From Streptomyces sp. CA-278952 (GTDB lineage Bacteria; Actinomycetota; Actinomycetes; Streptomycetales; Streptomycetaceae): 64,000 nt of DNA. The notes beneath the pieces are model-generated. The model was not told the DNA's origin. It ran no database searches and worked only from the letters and a program-made list of their open reading frames with translations. The DNA is taken from positions 1,674,001 through 1,738,000 of the forward strand of contig NZ_CP112880.1 of the NCBI RefSeq assembly GCF_028747205.1. Reading direction: 5' to 3'. This document shows positions 32,302 through 43,765 of this stretch, piece by piece. Each line of letters starts with the position of its first letter. Position 1 is the first letter of the stretch. The position numbers and the translations under genes are program-made.

Positions 32302-32400
32302 TTCACTTTCGGGAAAGGGCCGTGCATCGACAATTCGGGAATAATTCGGGCAGCGCAAACAACGCCCCGCAATTACTTCTCTCTGTATACGGCTCTTCTG

Positions 32401-33108
32401 TTAATGGCGGACGCCCGCGATGTTGACGTCATGTTGCGAAGTGCTCACGCGGGGAACGGGCGCGGTGCGCCGCCCCGGCGACTGCGGGCGGCGCAGCCGG
32501 TGGGCCCCGATGGCGCGCTCCGCGTACTGGGCGGTCAGCGCCCTCGCCCGCTCCGCGTCGCCGCGCGCCACCGCGTCCAGTATCGCGCCGCGCTCGGCCC
32601 AGGAGTCGACCGGGCGGGCCGGCTGCTCGACCGCGTACATCCAGGCGATCTTGTGGCGGAGCTGGGTGAGCAGGGCGATGAGTCCGGGGCTGCCGGAGGC
32701 CTGGGCGAGGGTCTCGTGGAACCAGCCGGCCAGCGAGCGCAGATCCTCGCCCTCGCCCCGGCGGGCCCGCTCCTGGCCCAGCCTGACCAGGCCCCGGAGC
32801 ACTTTCAGGTGGGCTTCCGTGCGGCGCTGCGCGGCGCGGGCCGCGCCCAGTGGCTCCAGAAGCATCCGCACCTCCAGGAGATCGGCCGCCTCCTGCGCGG
32901 TGGGCTCGGCGACGCAGGCGCCCGCATGTCTGCGGGTGACGACGAAGCCCTCGGACTCCAGAGTCCGCAGGGCCTCGCGGACCGGGACGCGGGAGACCCC
33001 GTAGCGGCGGGCCAGCAGCTCCTCGGTGAGGCGGCTGCCGCGCTCGTGGACACCGGAGACGATGTCGTCGCGGATTGCCGTGCATACCGAATGCGCGGGA
33101 ATGCGCAT
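32401..33108 (-). CDS. GntR/FCD-family transcriptional regulator
   Basis: A 235-residue regulator of the FadR subfamily. Winged helix at residues 5-68 (LTEELLARRYGVSRVPVREA, then LESEGFV) and a helical FCD ligand domain at 75-205, with metal-ligand candidates in FHETLAQ and the C-terminal RGDAERA region. The 30-residue tail is basic. The ligand is unknown; the family binds small organic acids. Convergent with ptsH and unrelated to DasR, which is a HutC-type GntR. Confidence 0.88.
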   Translation of the reverse strand: MRIPAHSVCTAIRDDIVSGVHERGSRLTEELLARRYGVSRVPVREALRTLESEGFVVTRRHAGACVAEPTAQEAADLLEVRMLLEPLGAARAAQRRTEAHLKVLRGLVRLGQERARRGEGEDLRSLAGWFHETLAQASGSPGLIALLTQLRHKIAWMYAVEQPARPVDSWAERGAILDAVARGDAERARALTAQYAERAIGAHRLRRPQSPGRRTAPVPRVSTSQHDVNIAGVRH

Positions 33109-33234
33109 GTCCGAACCTCCGCCTTGATCCCCGCGAAACGCGGCCGCCCGACGTCTGTTCCGTGACTCTATTGCAATCCATCGGAATTTCCGATGGCAGG
33201 CCGGAATCCATGGATATCTTCGGGCCGGAATCGC

Positions 33235-33264
33235 CGAAGGCCCCGGCGGGTGCCGGGGCCTTCG
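33235..33264. terminator. Terminator after the M23 peptidase gene
   Basis: A perfect 13-bp stem with a 4-base loop lies 20 bases past the peptidase stop on its strand. Confidence 0.8.
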
Positions 33265-33284
33265 GACGGGGTCGCGCGGGCGGG

Positions 33285-34100
33285 TCAGACGTTCAGTCCG
33301 TGGGAGCGCAGGTAGCCGACGGGGTCCATGTCGGAGCCGTAGTCGGGGCTGGTCCGGGCCTCGAAGTGCAGGTGCGGGCCGGTCGAGTTGCCGGTGGAGC
33401 CGGAGAGGCCGATCTGCTGGCCGGAGGAGACGCTCTGGCCGACGGAGACCCCGATCGAGGAGAGGTGGCCGTACTGGGTGTACGTCCCGTCCGTCATCCG
33501 GAGCACGATGTTGTTGCCGTACGCGCCGCCCCAGCCGGCCTCGACGACCGTGCCGGCGCCGACGGCGACGACGGAGCTGCCGGAGGCGGCCTGGAAGTCC
33601 ACGCCGGAGTGGCTGCCGGAGGACCAGAGCGAACCGCCGGCGTTGTAGCCGGTGGTGACGTGGGAGCCGGCGACCGGGAGGTGGAAGGCGTTCAGGCGGG
33701 CGCGCTCGGCGGCGCGGGCGGCACGGGCCTTCTCCTCGCGGACCTCCTTGGCGCGGGCCTCGGCCTTGCGCTCGGCCTCCGCCTTCGCCTTGGCCCTTTC
33801 GGCCTTCTCGCGGGCCTCCGCGGCGGCCTTGGCCTTCGCCTTCGCGATGGCGTCGGCCTGCTGCTTCTGGGCGTGGGCCTGCGCGTCTATCTGCTCGGCG
33901 AGAGTGGCGTCGAGGGCGACGGCCTGGGTGAGGCCGGTGTCGGCGACCTGGGCGGCCTCGGTGTCCGCGGCGAGGGCCGGGGAGGCCAGCGAGCCGAGGA
34001 CTCCGGTGGTGGCCAGAGCCGCGATGCCGACGGCCTGGGCGCTCCGGCGCGTGAGGCGGCTCGGGGCACGGTGCTTCCCGGTGGCACGGGTGAACGCCAT
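33285..34100 (-). CDS. Secreted M23 (LytM-type) cell-wall endopeptidase
   Basis: A 271-residue exported zinc peptidase that cleaves peptidoglycan peptides. Basic signal peptide with hydrophobic core AVGIAALATTGVLGSLASPA and cleavage near ALA-AD (residue 45). Residues 65-138 form an Ala/Lys/Glu coiled coil. The catalytic domain (140-271) has HSGVD (His164, Asp168), YGHL (His212) and GPHLHFE (His243, His245), a complete active site. A c-di-AMP riboswitch lies in its leader, so expression should respond to c-di-AMP, known in Streptomyces for rpf and other wall-lytic genes. RBS and ATG are clear. Confidence 0.93.
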   Translation of the reverse strand: MAFTRATGKHRAPSRLTRRSAQAVGIAALATTGVLGSLASPALAADTEAAQVADTGLTQAVALDATLAEQIDAQAHAQKQQADAIAKAKAKAAAEAREKAERAKAKAEAERKAEARAKEVREEKARAARAAERARLNAFHLPVAGSHVTTGYNAGGSLWSSGSHSGVDFQAASGSSVVAVGAGTVVEAGWGGAYGNNIVLRMTDGTYTQYGHLSSIGVSVGQSVSSGQQIGLSGSTGNSTGPHLHFEARTSPDYGSDMDPVGYLRSHGLNV

Positions 34101-34125
34101 GGAGGGGCTGATCCTTTCCTTCCTT

Positions 34126-34275
34126 CTCGCCTACCGGGTTAGCTGACGGGTTCGGAGCAGGAAGGTCTCCTACGGATCCCCGCGCCGGGTTCGCGGCACG
34201 GGCCTCCGATTCACCCCAGGGACTGCGTGGGTCCCCGGCTCCCCAGGCTCGCGCCTGACGGGGACTCGGCGATGA
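34126..34275 (-). promoter_or_regulatory. ydaO-type c-di-AMP riboswitch
   Basis: Read on the minus strand, the leader of the M23 gene contains the conserved core blocks in order: CGCCGAGTCCCCG, a GGGGACCCA block, GGGGTGAATCGG, and the 3' blocks CCGAACCCGTCAGCTAACC and GGTAGGCGA, the arrangement seen before Streptomyces rpfA-type genes. In known cases c-di-AMP binding turns expression off. The 3' block ends about 25 bases before the start codon, so a transcriptional or translational switch is possible. Confidence 0.9.
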
Positions 34276-34323
34276 CTGCCCGGCGCCGCGGCTGCGGCAT
34301 ACGGGTGGCGGACAGCCGAGCCG

Positions 34324-34353
34324 ACGCTAGGCGGGGCGACTTCCCATCACCAA
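34324..34353 (-). promoter_or_regulatory. Candidate promoter of the riboswitch-M23 transcript
   Basis: On the minus strand TTGGTG (-35) and TAGCGT (-10) are separated by 18 bases, which would start transcription about 40 bases ahead of the riboswitch core. Match to a housekeeping sigma consensus is moderate. Confidence 0.4.
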
Positions 34354-34443
34354 ACGGACAAGGGGATTTGTCGCACATCCCACAGGGCAGACAGGTAACT
34401 TCTTCCCCAAAAGGGATGAAATGGATTAATCGGCCAGAAAGTG

Positions 34444-34477
34444 AGGACCCCGACGAACGTGCGTTCGTCGGGGTCCT
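34444..34477 (-). terminator. Terminator of the M16 peptidase operon
   Basis: A perfect 15-bp stem with a 4-base loop lies 27 bases after the stop of the second M16 gene. Confidence 0.82.
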
Positions 34478-34503
34478 GTTGGCGACGGTGTGCCACCCGT
34501 ACG

Positions 34504-35904
34504 TCAGCCGGTGACGACGGACACCTCTCCGATGCCGAGGGCCTTCACGGGCTCCTCGATCCGGGCGGCGTCCCCCACGAGGACCGTGACCAGCCGGTCG
34601 ACCGGGAAGGCGCTGACCACGGCGGCGGTCGCCTCCACGGTGCCCGTCTCGGCGAGCCGGGCGTAGAGGTGGGCCTGGTAGTCGTCGGGGAGGTGCTGCT
34701 CGACCTGGTCGGCCAGCGTGCTCGCGACGGAGGCGGCGGTCTCGAACTTCAGCGGGGCGACGCCCACCAGGTTCTGCACGGCCGTCTCGCGCTCGGCGTC
34801 GGTCAGCCCCTCGGCGGCCAGCGTCCGCAGGACCTTCCAGAGGTCGTCCAGCGCCGGCCCGGTGGACTCCGTGTCCACCGAGCCGCTGATCGCGAGCATG
34901 GCCGCGCCGCCCGAGTCGGGGCCGCTGGAGCGCAGCACCTGGGCGAAGGCCCGCACTCCGTAGGTGTAGCCCTTCTCCTCGCGCAGCACCCGGTCCAGCC
35001 GGGAGGTCAGGGTGCCGCCCAGGCAGTACGTACCGAGCACCTGGGCGGGCCACACGCGCTCGTGCCGGTCGGCGCCGATGCGGCCGATCAGCAGCTGGGT
35101 CTGGACCGCGCCGGGGCGGTCCACGATCACGACGCGGCCGGTGTCGTTCGCGGTGATGGGCGGCACCGGGCGGGCCTGGCCGGCGTTGCCCGACCAGTCT
35201 CCGAGGGTCTCCGCCAGCAGCGCGTCCAGGTCGATACCGGTCAGGTCGCCGACGATCACGGCCGTCGCGGTGGACGGCCGGACGTGGGCGTCGAAGAAGG
35301 CGCGCACGGCCCCCTCGTCGATCCGCCGGACCGTCTCCTCGGTGCCCAGGCGCGGGCGGGACATCCGGGCGGTGGCCGGGAACAGCTCCTTGGAGAGCTG
35401 CTTGGCGGCGCGCCGGGAGGGGTTGGCATGCTCGTGCGGGATCTCGTCGAGGCGGTTGCCGACGAGGCGCTCGATCTCGCTCCCGTCGAAGGCCGGGGCC
35501 CGCAGCGCCTCGGCGACCAGGCCGAGGGCCTTGGCCAGCCGGGAGACCGGGACCTCCAGGGAGACCCGGACGCCGGGGTGGTCGGCGTGCGCGTCGAGCG
35601 TGGCGCCGCAGCGCTCCAGCTCGGCGGCGAACTCCTCGGCGCTGTGCTTGTCGGTGCCCTCCGAGAGCGCCCGCGACATGATCGTGGCCACGCCGTCCAG
35701 GCCCTCGGGCTCGGCCTCCAGCGGCGCGTCCAGGAAGATCTCCACCGCGACGACCTGCTGGCCGGGGCGGTGGCAGCGCAGCACGGTCAGCCCGTTGGGC
35801 AGGGCGCCGCGCTCGGGCGCCGGGAAGGCCCAGGGGCGGGCCGTGCCGGGCGTGGGCTGCGGGTGGTACTCCATGGCTACTCCAGTCACGGCGGCGTCGC
35901 TCAC
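34504..35904 (-). CDS. M16-family protein, non-catalytic subunit type
   Basis: A 466-residue member of the M16 (insulinase/processing peptidase) family. It has the two-half fold with the substrate-binding motif GYTYGVRAF in the second half but lacks the HxxEH zinc motif in the first half (the equivalent segment reads LDGVATIMSRAL). It should be the inactive partner of the catalytic M16 protein encoded just upstream. The GTG start overlaps the upstream stop by four bases (GTGA). No signal peptide, so a cytosolic heterodimer is likely. Confidence 0.9.
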   Translation of the reverse strand: MSDAAVTGVAMEYHPQPTPGTARPWAFPAPERGALPNGLTVLRCHRPGQQVVAVEIFLDAPLEAEPEGLDGVATIMSRALSEGTDKHSAEEFAAELERCGATLDAHADHPGVRVSLEVPVSRLAKALGLVAEALRAPAFDGSEIERLVGNRLDEIPHEHANPSRRAAKQLSKELFPATARMSRPRLGTEETVRRIDEGAVRAFFDAHVRPSTATAVIVGDLTGIDLDALLAETLGDWSGNAGQARPVPPITANDTGRVVIVDRPGAVQTQLLIGRIGADRHERVWPAQVLGTYCLGGTLTSRLDRVLREEKGYTYGVRAFAQVLRSSGPDSGGAAMLAISGSVDTESTGPALDDLWKVLRTLAAEGLTDAERETAVQNLVGVAPLKFETAASVASTLADQVEQHLPDDYQAHLYARLAETGTVEATAAVVSAFPVDRLVTVLVGDAARIEEPVKALGIGEVSVVTG

Positions 35905-37283
35905 TTGTCCGCCCCCTCGTGCGCGTCGGTGCCCTCGGTGGCTGCCGTGCCCTCGTCGGACCCGTCGGCCTCGTCGGTCGGCTCGACGGGCTCGTACACC
36001 AGCACCGCCCGGTTGTCGGGCCGCAGGGCCGCCTCGGCCGCCGCGCGCACCTCCTCCGCGGTGACGTCCAGGACGCGGCCCACGGCGCTCAGGGCGAGCT
36101 GCGGGTCACCGAACAGGACCGCGTAGCGGCACAGTTCGTCGGCGCGGCCGGCGACCGTGCCGAGCCGGTCGAGCCACTCGCGCTCCAACTGCGCCTGGGC
36201 CCGCTCCATTTCCTCGGGGGTGGGCCCCTCGGCGGCGAACCGGGCCAGCTCCTCGTCGACGGCGGCCTCGATCGTCTCCACCTCGACGCCGCCGGACGTC
36301 TTCACGTCCAGCCAGCCGAGCGAGGGTGCTCCGGCGAGCCGCAGCAGTCCGAAACCGGCCGCCACCGCCGTACGGTCGCGCCGGACCAGACGGTTGTGCA
36401 GCCGGGAGGACTCGCCGCCGCCCAGCACGGTGAGCGCCAGGTCGGCGGCGTCACAGGCGCGGGTGCCGTCGTGGGGGAGGCGGTAGGCGGCCATCAGGGC
36501 GCGCGCCGGAACCTCCTCGTGGACCACTTCGCGCAGCTGCTCGCCGATGATCCCGGGCAGCGTCCCGTCGCGCGGCGGCTGCTTGCCGTCGTGGGAGGGG
36601 ATGGAGCCGAAGTACTTCTCGATCCAGGCGAGGGTCTGCTCGGGATCGATGTCGCCGACCACCGAGATCACCGCGTTGTTGGGCGCGTAGTACGTACGGA
36701 AGAACGCGCGGGCGTCCTCCAGCGTGGCCGCGTCCAGGTCGGCCATGGAGCCGATCGGCGTGTGGTGGTACGGGTGGCCCTCGGGATACGAGAGGGCGGT
36801 CAGCTTCTCGAACGCGGTGCCGTAGGGCACGTTGTCATAACGCTGGCGGCGCTCGTTCTTGACGACGTCGCGCTGGTTCTCCATGGACTCCTCGTCGAGC
36901 GCGGCGAGGAGGGAGCCCATCCGGTCGGCTTCCAGCCAGAGCGCCAGCTCCACCTGGTGGGTGGGCATGGTCTCGAAGTAGTTGGTCCGCTCGAAGCTGG
37001 TCGTCCCGTTGAGCGAGCCGCCGGCCCCCTGGACGAGCTCGAAGTGACCGTTCCCCTTGACCTGGCCCGAGCCCTGGAACATCAGGTGCTCGAAGAGGTG
37101 AGCCAGACCGGTGCGTCCCTTGACCTCGTGGCGCGAGCCGACGTCGTACCAGAGGCAGACCGCGGCGACCGGGGTCAGATGGTCCTCGGAGAGCACCACG
37201 CGCAGGCCGTTGGCCAGGCGGTGCTCGGTCGCTGTCAAGCCGCCGGAGCCGGCCTGTGCGGTGGCCGTGTGACCCATGGGCAT
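35901..37283 (-). CDS. M16-family zinc peptidase, catalytic subunit
   Basis: A 460-residue processing-peptidase-like enzyme. The inverted zinc motif HLFEH is present (AHLFEHLMFQG), with the downstream Glu in a second conserved block (EESMENQRDVVKNE), so catalysis is expected. A Glu/Asp/Thr-rich tail of about 30 residues ends the protein. The ATG is set by an AGGG six bases ahead; a second ATG lies two codons in. Translationally coupled to the inactive partner. The substrate is unknown. Divergent from parC. Confidence 0.92.
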   Translation of the reverse strand: MPMGHTATAQAGSGGLTATEHRLANGLRVVLSEDHLTPVAAVCLWYDVGSRHEVKGRTGLAHLFEHLMFQGSGQVKGNGHFELVQGAGGSLNGTTSFERTNYFETMPTHQVELALWLEADRMGSLLAALDEESMENQRDVVKNERRQRYDNVPYGTAFEKLTALSYPEGHPYHHTPIGSMADLDAATLEDARAFFRTYYAPNNAVISVVGDIDPEQTLAWIEKYFGSIPSHDGKQPPRDGTLPGIIGEQLREVVHEEVPARALMAAYRLPHDGTRACDAADLALTVLGGGESSRLHNRLVRRDRTAVAAGFGLLRLAGAPSLGWLDVKTSGGVEVETIEAAVDEELARFAAEGPTPEEMERAQAQLEREWLDRLGTVAGRADELCRYAVLFGDPQLALSAVGRVLDVTAEEVRAAAEAALRPDNRAVLVYEPVEPTDEADGSDEGTAATEGTDAHEGADK

Positions 37284-37551
37284 GTACGTCCCTTCGATCG
37301 CGATACTGGACTTCCTGCCAGACCTGCCACTCTAAGCAAGCGCACCGGCACCTGGCGAAGTTCCCGTTCCGCGGATGTTTCCGTCGATGGTGTCGCGGAC
37401 GCTGTCCGGGCGGGCCCCCTCGGCCCGCTTCGGACGGGTCGAGGTCGGCGTTGTCAGTCCGGCGGTCCACAATGGACCGCGTCAGTAGCTCGTGTCGTAC
37501 CGAACAAGCTCAGGTTGTCCGAACAGAATCTGTGAAGGAGTCGCAGCCGCG

Positions 37552-40008
<2,457 letters not shown>

Positions 40009-40045
40009 GCGCCCCTTCCGTACGGCGGGGAGCGGCCCGGGGGTG

Positions 40046-41164
40046 TTACGCCTCCAGGGCCGCTTCCTGTACGTCCACGGGGTCCGCTTCCTGTTGTACG
40101 TACCGCAGCACCCCCCACATACCGCGCTCGACGGCGTCGGCGGACTCGTCGAGGGCGGGCTCGTCCGCGCGGCAGGCGGCGAGTCCGGCCAGCAGCGCTT
40201 CGGCGTCGATGCCCGCGCCGATCATGACGAGCTGGGTGAGCCGCTGTTCGCCGCGCCCCCACGCGCGGGGGACGAAGCGCAGGAAGCGGCCCACCGCGTG
40301 CAGCGCGTACGTGTTGTCCCGGTCCCCCGCGCCGAAGTCCGCGAACCCCTTGATCCGGTAGAGCCCGTCGGGCCGGGAGTCGAGGAACTCCATGAAGCGA
40401 CGCGGGTCCATGGGGATGTCCGAGGTGAAGTCGACGCTCTCGTACGCGGCGTGGAGGTGCTCCTCGTGCCCCTCGTGCCCCTCGTGCCCGTCGGGCGCTT
40501 CCTCCCGCAGCAGGTCCTCGAAGGTGAGCTGGCGGACCGTGTCCTCGTGGTCCGGTCGCAGGGCCGGGTCGAAGAGGAGCTCGGGGTCGATCCGGCCGTG
40601 CACGGCGGAGATCACGGCGGCGGGACCGCTCAGCTCCGCGACCGTCGCACGCAGCCGCTTCCGCTCGGCCTCCCCCACCCGGTCGGTCTTGTTCAGGACG
40701 ACGAGGTCGGCGACGGCGAGATGGCGGTCGAGCTCCGGATGCCGCCGGCGGGTGCTGTCGAACTCGGCCGCGTCGACGACCTCGACGAGGCCCCCGTACA
40801 GAATGTGCGGGTTGTCGCTGGCCAGCAGCATACGGACGAGCTCCTGGGGTTCGGCAAGACCGCTCGCCTCGATGACGATCACGTCCAGTCGGGCGGACGG
40901 CCGGGTCAGCGTCTCCAGGAAGGTGTCGAGTTCACTCGCGTCGACGGCGCAGCACAGACAGCCGTTACCCAGCGAGACGGTCGAGCCGACCTGCCCCGAA
41001 ACGGTCATGGCGTCGATCTCGATGGCCCCGAAGTCGTTGACGATCACGCCGATCCTGGTGCCCTCGCGGTTGCGGAGGAGATGGTTCAGGAGCGTGGTCT
41101 TGCCGGAGCCGAGGAAGCCCGCCAGAACGACGACCGGGATCTGCGGAGTGCGGGGCGGGGTCAA
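40046..41164 (-). CDS. COG0523 (CobW-like) metallochaperone GTPase
   Basis: A 372-residue G3E-family GTPase. Walker A GFLGSGKTTLLNHLL, the metal-binding GCLCC in the switch region, Walker B-like EASGLAEP and the NKTD guanine-specificity motif are present. A His-rich loop (DGHEGHEGHEEHLH) separates it from the CobW_C domain. Such proteins deliver Zn, Co or another metal to target enzymes, often under metal limitation. A TTG start follows GGAAGG. It lies 23 bases downstream of the citrate synthase gene on the same strand, so they are probably co-transcribed. No Zur box is visible. Confidence 0.88.
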   Translation of the reverse strand: MTPPRTPQIPVVVLAGFLGSGKTTLLNHLLRNREGTRIGVIVNDFGAIEIDAMTVSGQVGSTVSLGNGCLCCAVDASELDTFLETLTRPSARLDVIVIEASGLAEPQELVRMLLASDNPHILYGGLVEVVDAAEFDSTRRRHPELDRHLAVADLVVLNKTDRVGEAERKRLRATVAELSGPAAVISAVHGRIDPELLFDPALRPDHEDTVRQLTFEDLLREEAPDGHEGHEGHEEHLHAAYESVDFTSDIPMDPRRFMEFLDSRPDGLYRIKGFADFGAGDRDNTYALHAVGRFLRFVPRAWGRGEQRLTQLVMIGAGIDAEALLAGLAACRADEPALDESADAVERGMWGVLRYVQQEADPVDVQEAALEA

Positions 41165-41187
41165 CGGGGGCCTTCCTGGGAACGTCG

Positions 41188-42333
41188 TCAGGGCGCCGGG
41201 ACCGGCTGCGGCGGGGGTGCGCCGACGTAGCGGGCCGCCGGGCGGATGATCTTCGAGTCCTCCGCCTGCTCCAGGATATTGGCGCTCCAGCCGATCACCC
41301 GTGCCGCGCAGAAGGTGGGGGTGAACATCGCGCGCGGCAGCCCGCACAGCTCCATGACCACCCCGGCGTAGAACTCCACGTTGGTGTGCAGTTCCCGGCC
41401 CGGCTTGAGCTCGGCGAGGATGGCCTCGACCTGGCGTTCCACCTCCACGGCGAAGTCGACGAGCGGTCCGCCGAAGCCCTGCGCCAGGGACTTGAGCATC
41501 CGGGAGCGCGGGTCCTCGGTGCGGTAGACGGGGTGGCCGAAGCCCATGATGCGGCGGCCCGAGAGCACCTGTTCGCGGATCCAGCCGTCGATGCGGTCCG
41601 GGGTGCCGATCGCGTCCAGGGTGTCCAGGGCCCGGCTGGGGGCTCCGCCGTGCAGGGGGCCGGAGAGCGCGCCGACCGCCGCGATCAGGCAGGCGGCCAG
41701 GTCGGCTCCGGTGGAGGCGACGACCCGGGCGGTGAAGGTGGAGGCGTTGAAGCCGTGGTCGACGGTGGAGATGAGGTACTGCTCGACGGCCCTGGCGTGC
41801 TCGGGCTCCGGCTCCGAACCGGTCAGCATGTACAGGTAGTTCACGGCGTGCGGCAGGTCCTCGCGGGGCTCGACCGGCTGGAGCCCCTGGCCCAGGCGGT
41901 GGAGGGCGGTGAGGATCGTGGGGACGGCCGCGCAGGCGGCGAGAGCGTCCTGGCGCCGCTGGTCGGTCCTGATGTCGTACACGGGGCGGAATCCGGCCGA
42001 GGCGCCGAGCAGGGACAGCGCGGTGCGCAGCCCGGCCAGGGGGCCGGAGACGGCGCCGGCGCGGGCGATGGCGGGCAGCGCGTCGCGCACCTCTGCGGGC
42101 AGGGTACGCAGCGCGGCCGTGCGGGCGGCGAAGTCGGCGGCGGCGGCCCGGTCCGGCAGTTCGCCGTGGACCATCAGATACCAGACGTCCTCGAAGCCAC
42201 GGGTCCGCGCGAGCTCGATCGCCGAGTACTGGCGGTAGTGGTAGAAGCCCTCGCGGCCGCGCACGTCGCCGAGGGCGGTGTCGGTGACGACGACGCCGGC
42301 GAGACCGCGGGGGGCGGCAGGGGTGGTGGTCAT
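41188..42333 (-). CDS. Citrate synthase/methylcitrate synthase family protein
   Basis: A 381-residue protein of the citrate synthase fold. The catalytic residues are recognisable: His in GPLHGGAPS, His in GFGHPVYRTEDPR and Asp or its neighbour in the NVEFYAGVV segment, where Glu occupies the usual Asp position, as in some 2-methylcitrate synthase-like groups. It condenses oxaloacetate with acetyl- or propionyl-CoA. The ATG follows GAGGACAG. It is divergent from a citrate synthase fused to a DNA-binding domain, with palindromes between. The Glu replacement leaves activity unproven. Confidence 0.88.
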   Translation of the reverse strand: MTTTPAAPRGLAGVVVTDTALGDVRGREGFYHYRQYSAIELARTRGFEDVWYLMVHGELPDRAAAADFAARTAALRTLPAEVRDALPAIARAGAVSGPLAGLRTALSLLGASAGFRPVYDIRTDQRRQDALAACAAVPTILTALHRLGQGLQPVEPREDLPHAVNYLYMLTGSEPEPEHARAVEQYLISTVDHGFNASTFTARVVASTGADLAACLIAAVGALSGPLHGGAPSRALDTLDAIGTPDRIDGWIREQVLSGRRIMGFGHPVYRTEDPRSRMLKSLAQGFGGPLVDFAVEVERQVEAILAELKPGRELHTNVEFYAGVVMELCGLPRAMFTPTFCAARVIGWSANILEQAEDSKIIRPAARYVGAPPPQPVPAP

Positions 42334-42360
42334 GACTGTCCTCTTTTCGACACACGGAAC

Positions 42361-42414
42361 ATTGATTCGACTGTCTATGCTTGACTTGAATTCTGTCAAT
42401 GTTGATTGAATCAA
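42361..42414. promoter_or_regulatory. Operator-like palindromes and promoter between two citrate synthase genes
   Basis: TTGATTGAATCAA (42402-42414) is a perfect 13-bp palindrome; TTGAC-N9-GTCAA (42381-42399) is a second, and ATTGATTCGA repeats a half-site. On the minus strand TTGACA (42394-42399), 16 bases and TAGACA (42372-42377) form a promoter for the citrate synthase gene, with its -35 inside the second palindrome. A repressor bound here would block transcription. Confidence 0.55.
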
Positions 42415-42472
42415 TGTAAAGGGTGGAACTCTTGGACTCCTTGATGGATACAGGATGGATACGGTGGTCGGC

Positions 42473-43738
42473 ATGACGGATCAATCAGCGCCCGACGAGC
42501 AGGGGCCGCCCCGGCTCACCACCCGGGAGGCCGCCGAACTGCTGGGCGTGAAGCCGGAGACGGTGTACGCGTACGTCAGCCGAGGCCAGCTGAGCAGCGC
42601 GCGGGCCGCCGGGGGGCGGGGCAGCACGTTCGACGCCGACGAGGTCCGGGCGCTGGCCCGGCGCTCGGGACGCAGGGACGCCTCGCCGGCCGGGGGCGAC
42701 CTGGCCTTCCGGACCGGCATCACGCTCATCGAGGACGACCGCTGCTTCTTCCGCGGGGTCGACGTGACGGAGCTGGCCGGGCACTACAGCTACGAGGAGG
42801 TCGCCGAGTGGCTGTGGACGGGTCAGCTGAGCCCGGGCGTCCGGTTCACCGCGGCCGCCGGGACCCTCGCGGCGGCTCGCCGGACGGTCGGCGCCCTGCC
42901 CGCGCACAGCGGGTCGACGGACCGGCTGCGGGTGGCGGTGACCGCTGCGGCGGCCACGGATCCGCTGCGGTTCGACCTGTCGCCCGAGGCGGTGCTCAGC
43001 AGCGCCCGGAGTCTGATCCCGACGCTGGTGGGCGCCCTGCCGACGCTCGGCGACCCGGCGGACGAAGGGGGTTCCCTGGCGCGGGGGCTGTGGTCACGGC
43101 TCACCGCGGAGCCGGCCGACGCCCCGTCCCTCGCCGTGCTGGACGCGGCCCTGACCCTCCTGATCGACCATGATCTGGCCGCCTCCACCCTGGCCTCCCG
43201 GGTCGCCGCCTCCGCGCGGGCCCACCCGTACGCCGTGGTCTCGGCGGGCCTCGGCGTGCTGGAGGGGCCGCTGCACGGCGCGGCGAGCGGGCTGGCGCAC
43301 CGGATGCTCCGGGAGGCGGTGGACCGGGGCAGCGCGGTCCCCGTGGTCGCCGATCACCTGCGGACCGGGCGGCGGGTGCCGGGGCTGGGCCACCGGCTCT
43401 ACCGGGGCGAGGACCCGCGGGCGACGACCCTGTTCGCGCTGCTGGAGGACGTGCCGCAGGCCGCCGGGGCGCTGGCGGCGGCCCGCGAGGTGGTCGGCAC
43501 GACGGCGCGGCACGCTCCGCTGCACGCCAACATCGACCTGGCCCTGGCCGTCCTGTCCGTCTCCCGGGGGATGCCGGCGGACGCGGGCGAGACGGTGTTC
43601 GCCGTGTCCCGCACCGCGGGCTGGATCGCCCACGCGCTGGAGGAGTACGGGGAGCGCCCGCTCCGCCTCCGCCCCAGCGGGCAGTACACGGGCCCCCGGC
43701 CGCCGCAGCCGCTGCCCGGACTCCGGACGGCCCTCTAG
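42473..43738 (+). CDS. Citrate synthase with an N-terminal helix-turn-helix domain
   Basis: A 421-residue fusion. Residues 10-60 are an excisionase/MerR-like winged helix-turn-helix (LTTREAAELLGVKPETVYAY, then RGSTFDADEVRALARR). From residue 70 on is a citrate synthase fold with the key residues: His in GPLHGAASG, His in GHRLYRGEDPRA and Asp in NIDLALAV. It may be a metabolite-sensing regulator, a catalytic enzyme, or both. An ATG six codons upstream is also possible. It is divergent from a second citrate synthase; palindromes in the shared gap are the obvious binding target. DNA binding is inferred from the domain only. Confidence 0.85.
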   Translation: MTDQSAPDEQGPPRLTTREAAELLGVKPETVYAYVSRGQLSSARAAGGRGSTFDADEVRALARRSGRRDASPAGGDLAFRTGITLIEDDRCFFRGVDVTELAGHYSYEEVAEWLWTGQLSPGVRFTAAAGTLAAARRTVGALPAHSGSTDRLRVAVTAAAATDPLRFDLSPEAVLSSARSLIPTLVGALPTLGDPADEGGSLARGLWSRLTAEPADAPSLAVLDAALTLLIDHDLAASTLASRVAASARAHPYAVVSAGLGVLEGPLHGAASGLAHRMLREAVDRGSAVPVVADHLRTGRRVPGLGHRLYRGEDPRATTLFALLEDVPQAAGALAAAREVVGTTARHAPLHANIDLALAVLSVSRGMPADAGETVFAVSRTAGWIAHALEEYGERPLRLRPSGQYTGPRPPQPLPGLRTAL

Positions 43739-43765
43739 GGCCCCTCAGCGCAAATTAGCTACGGA

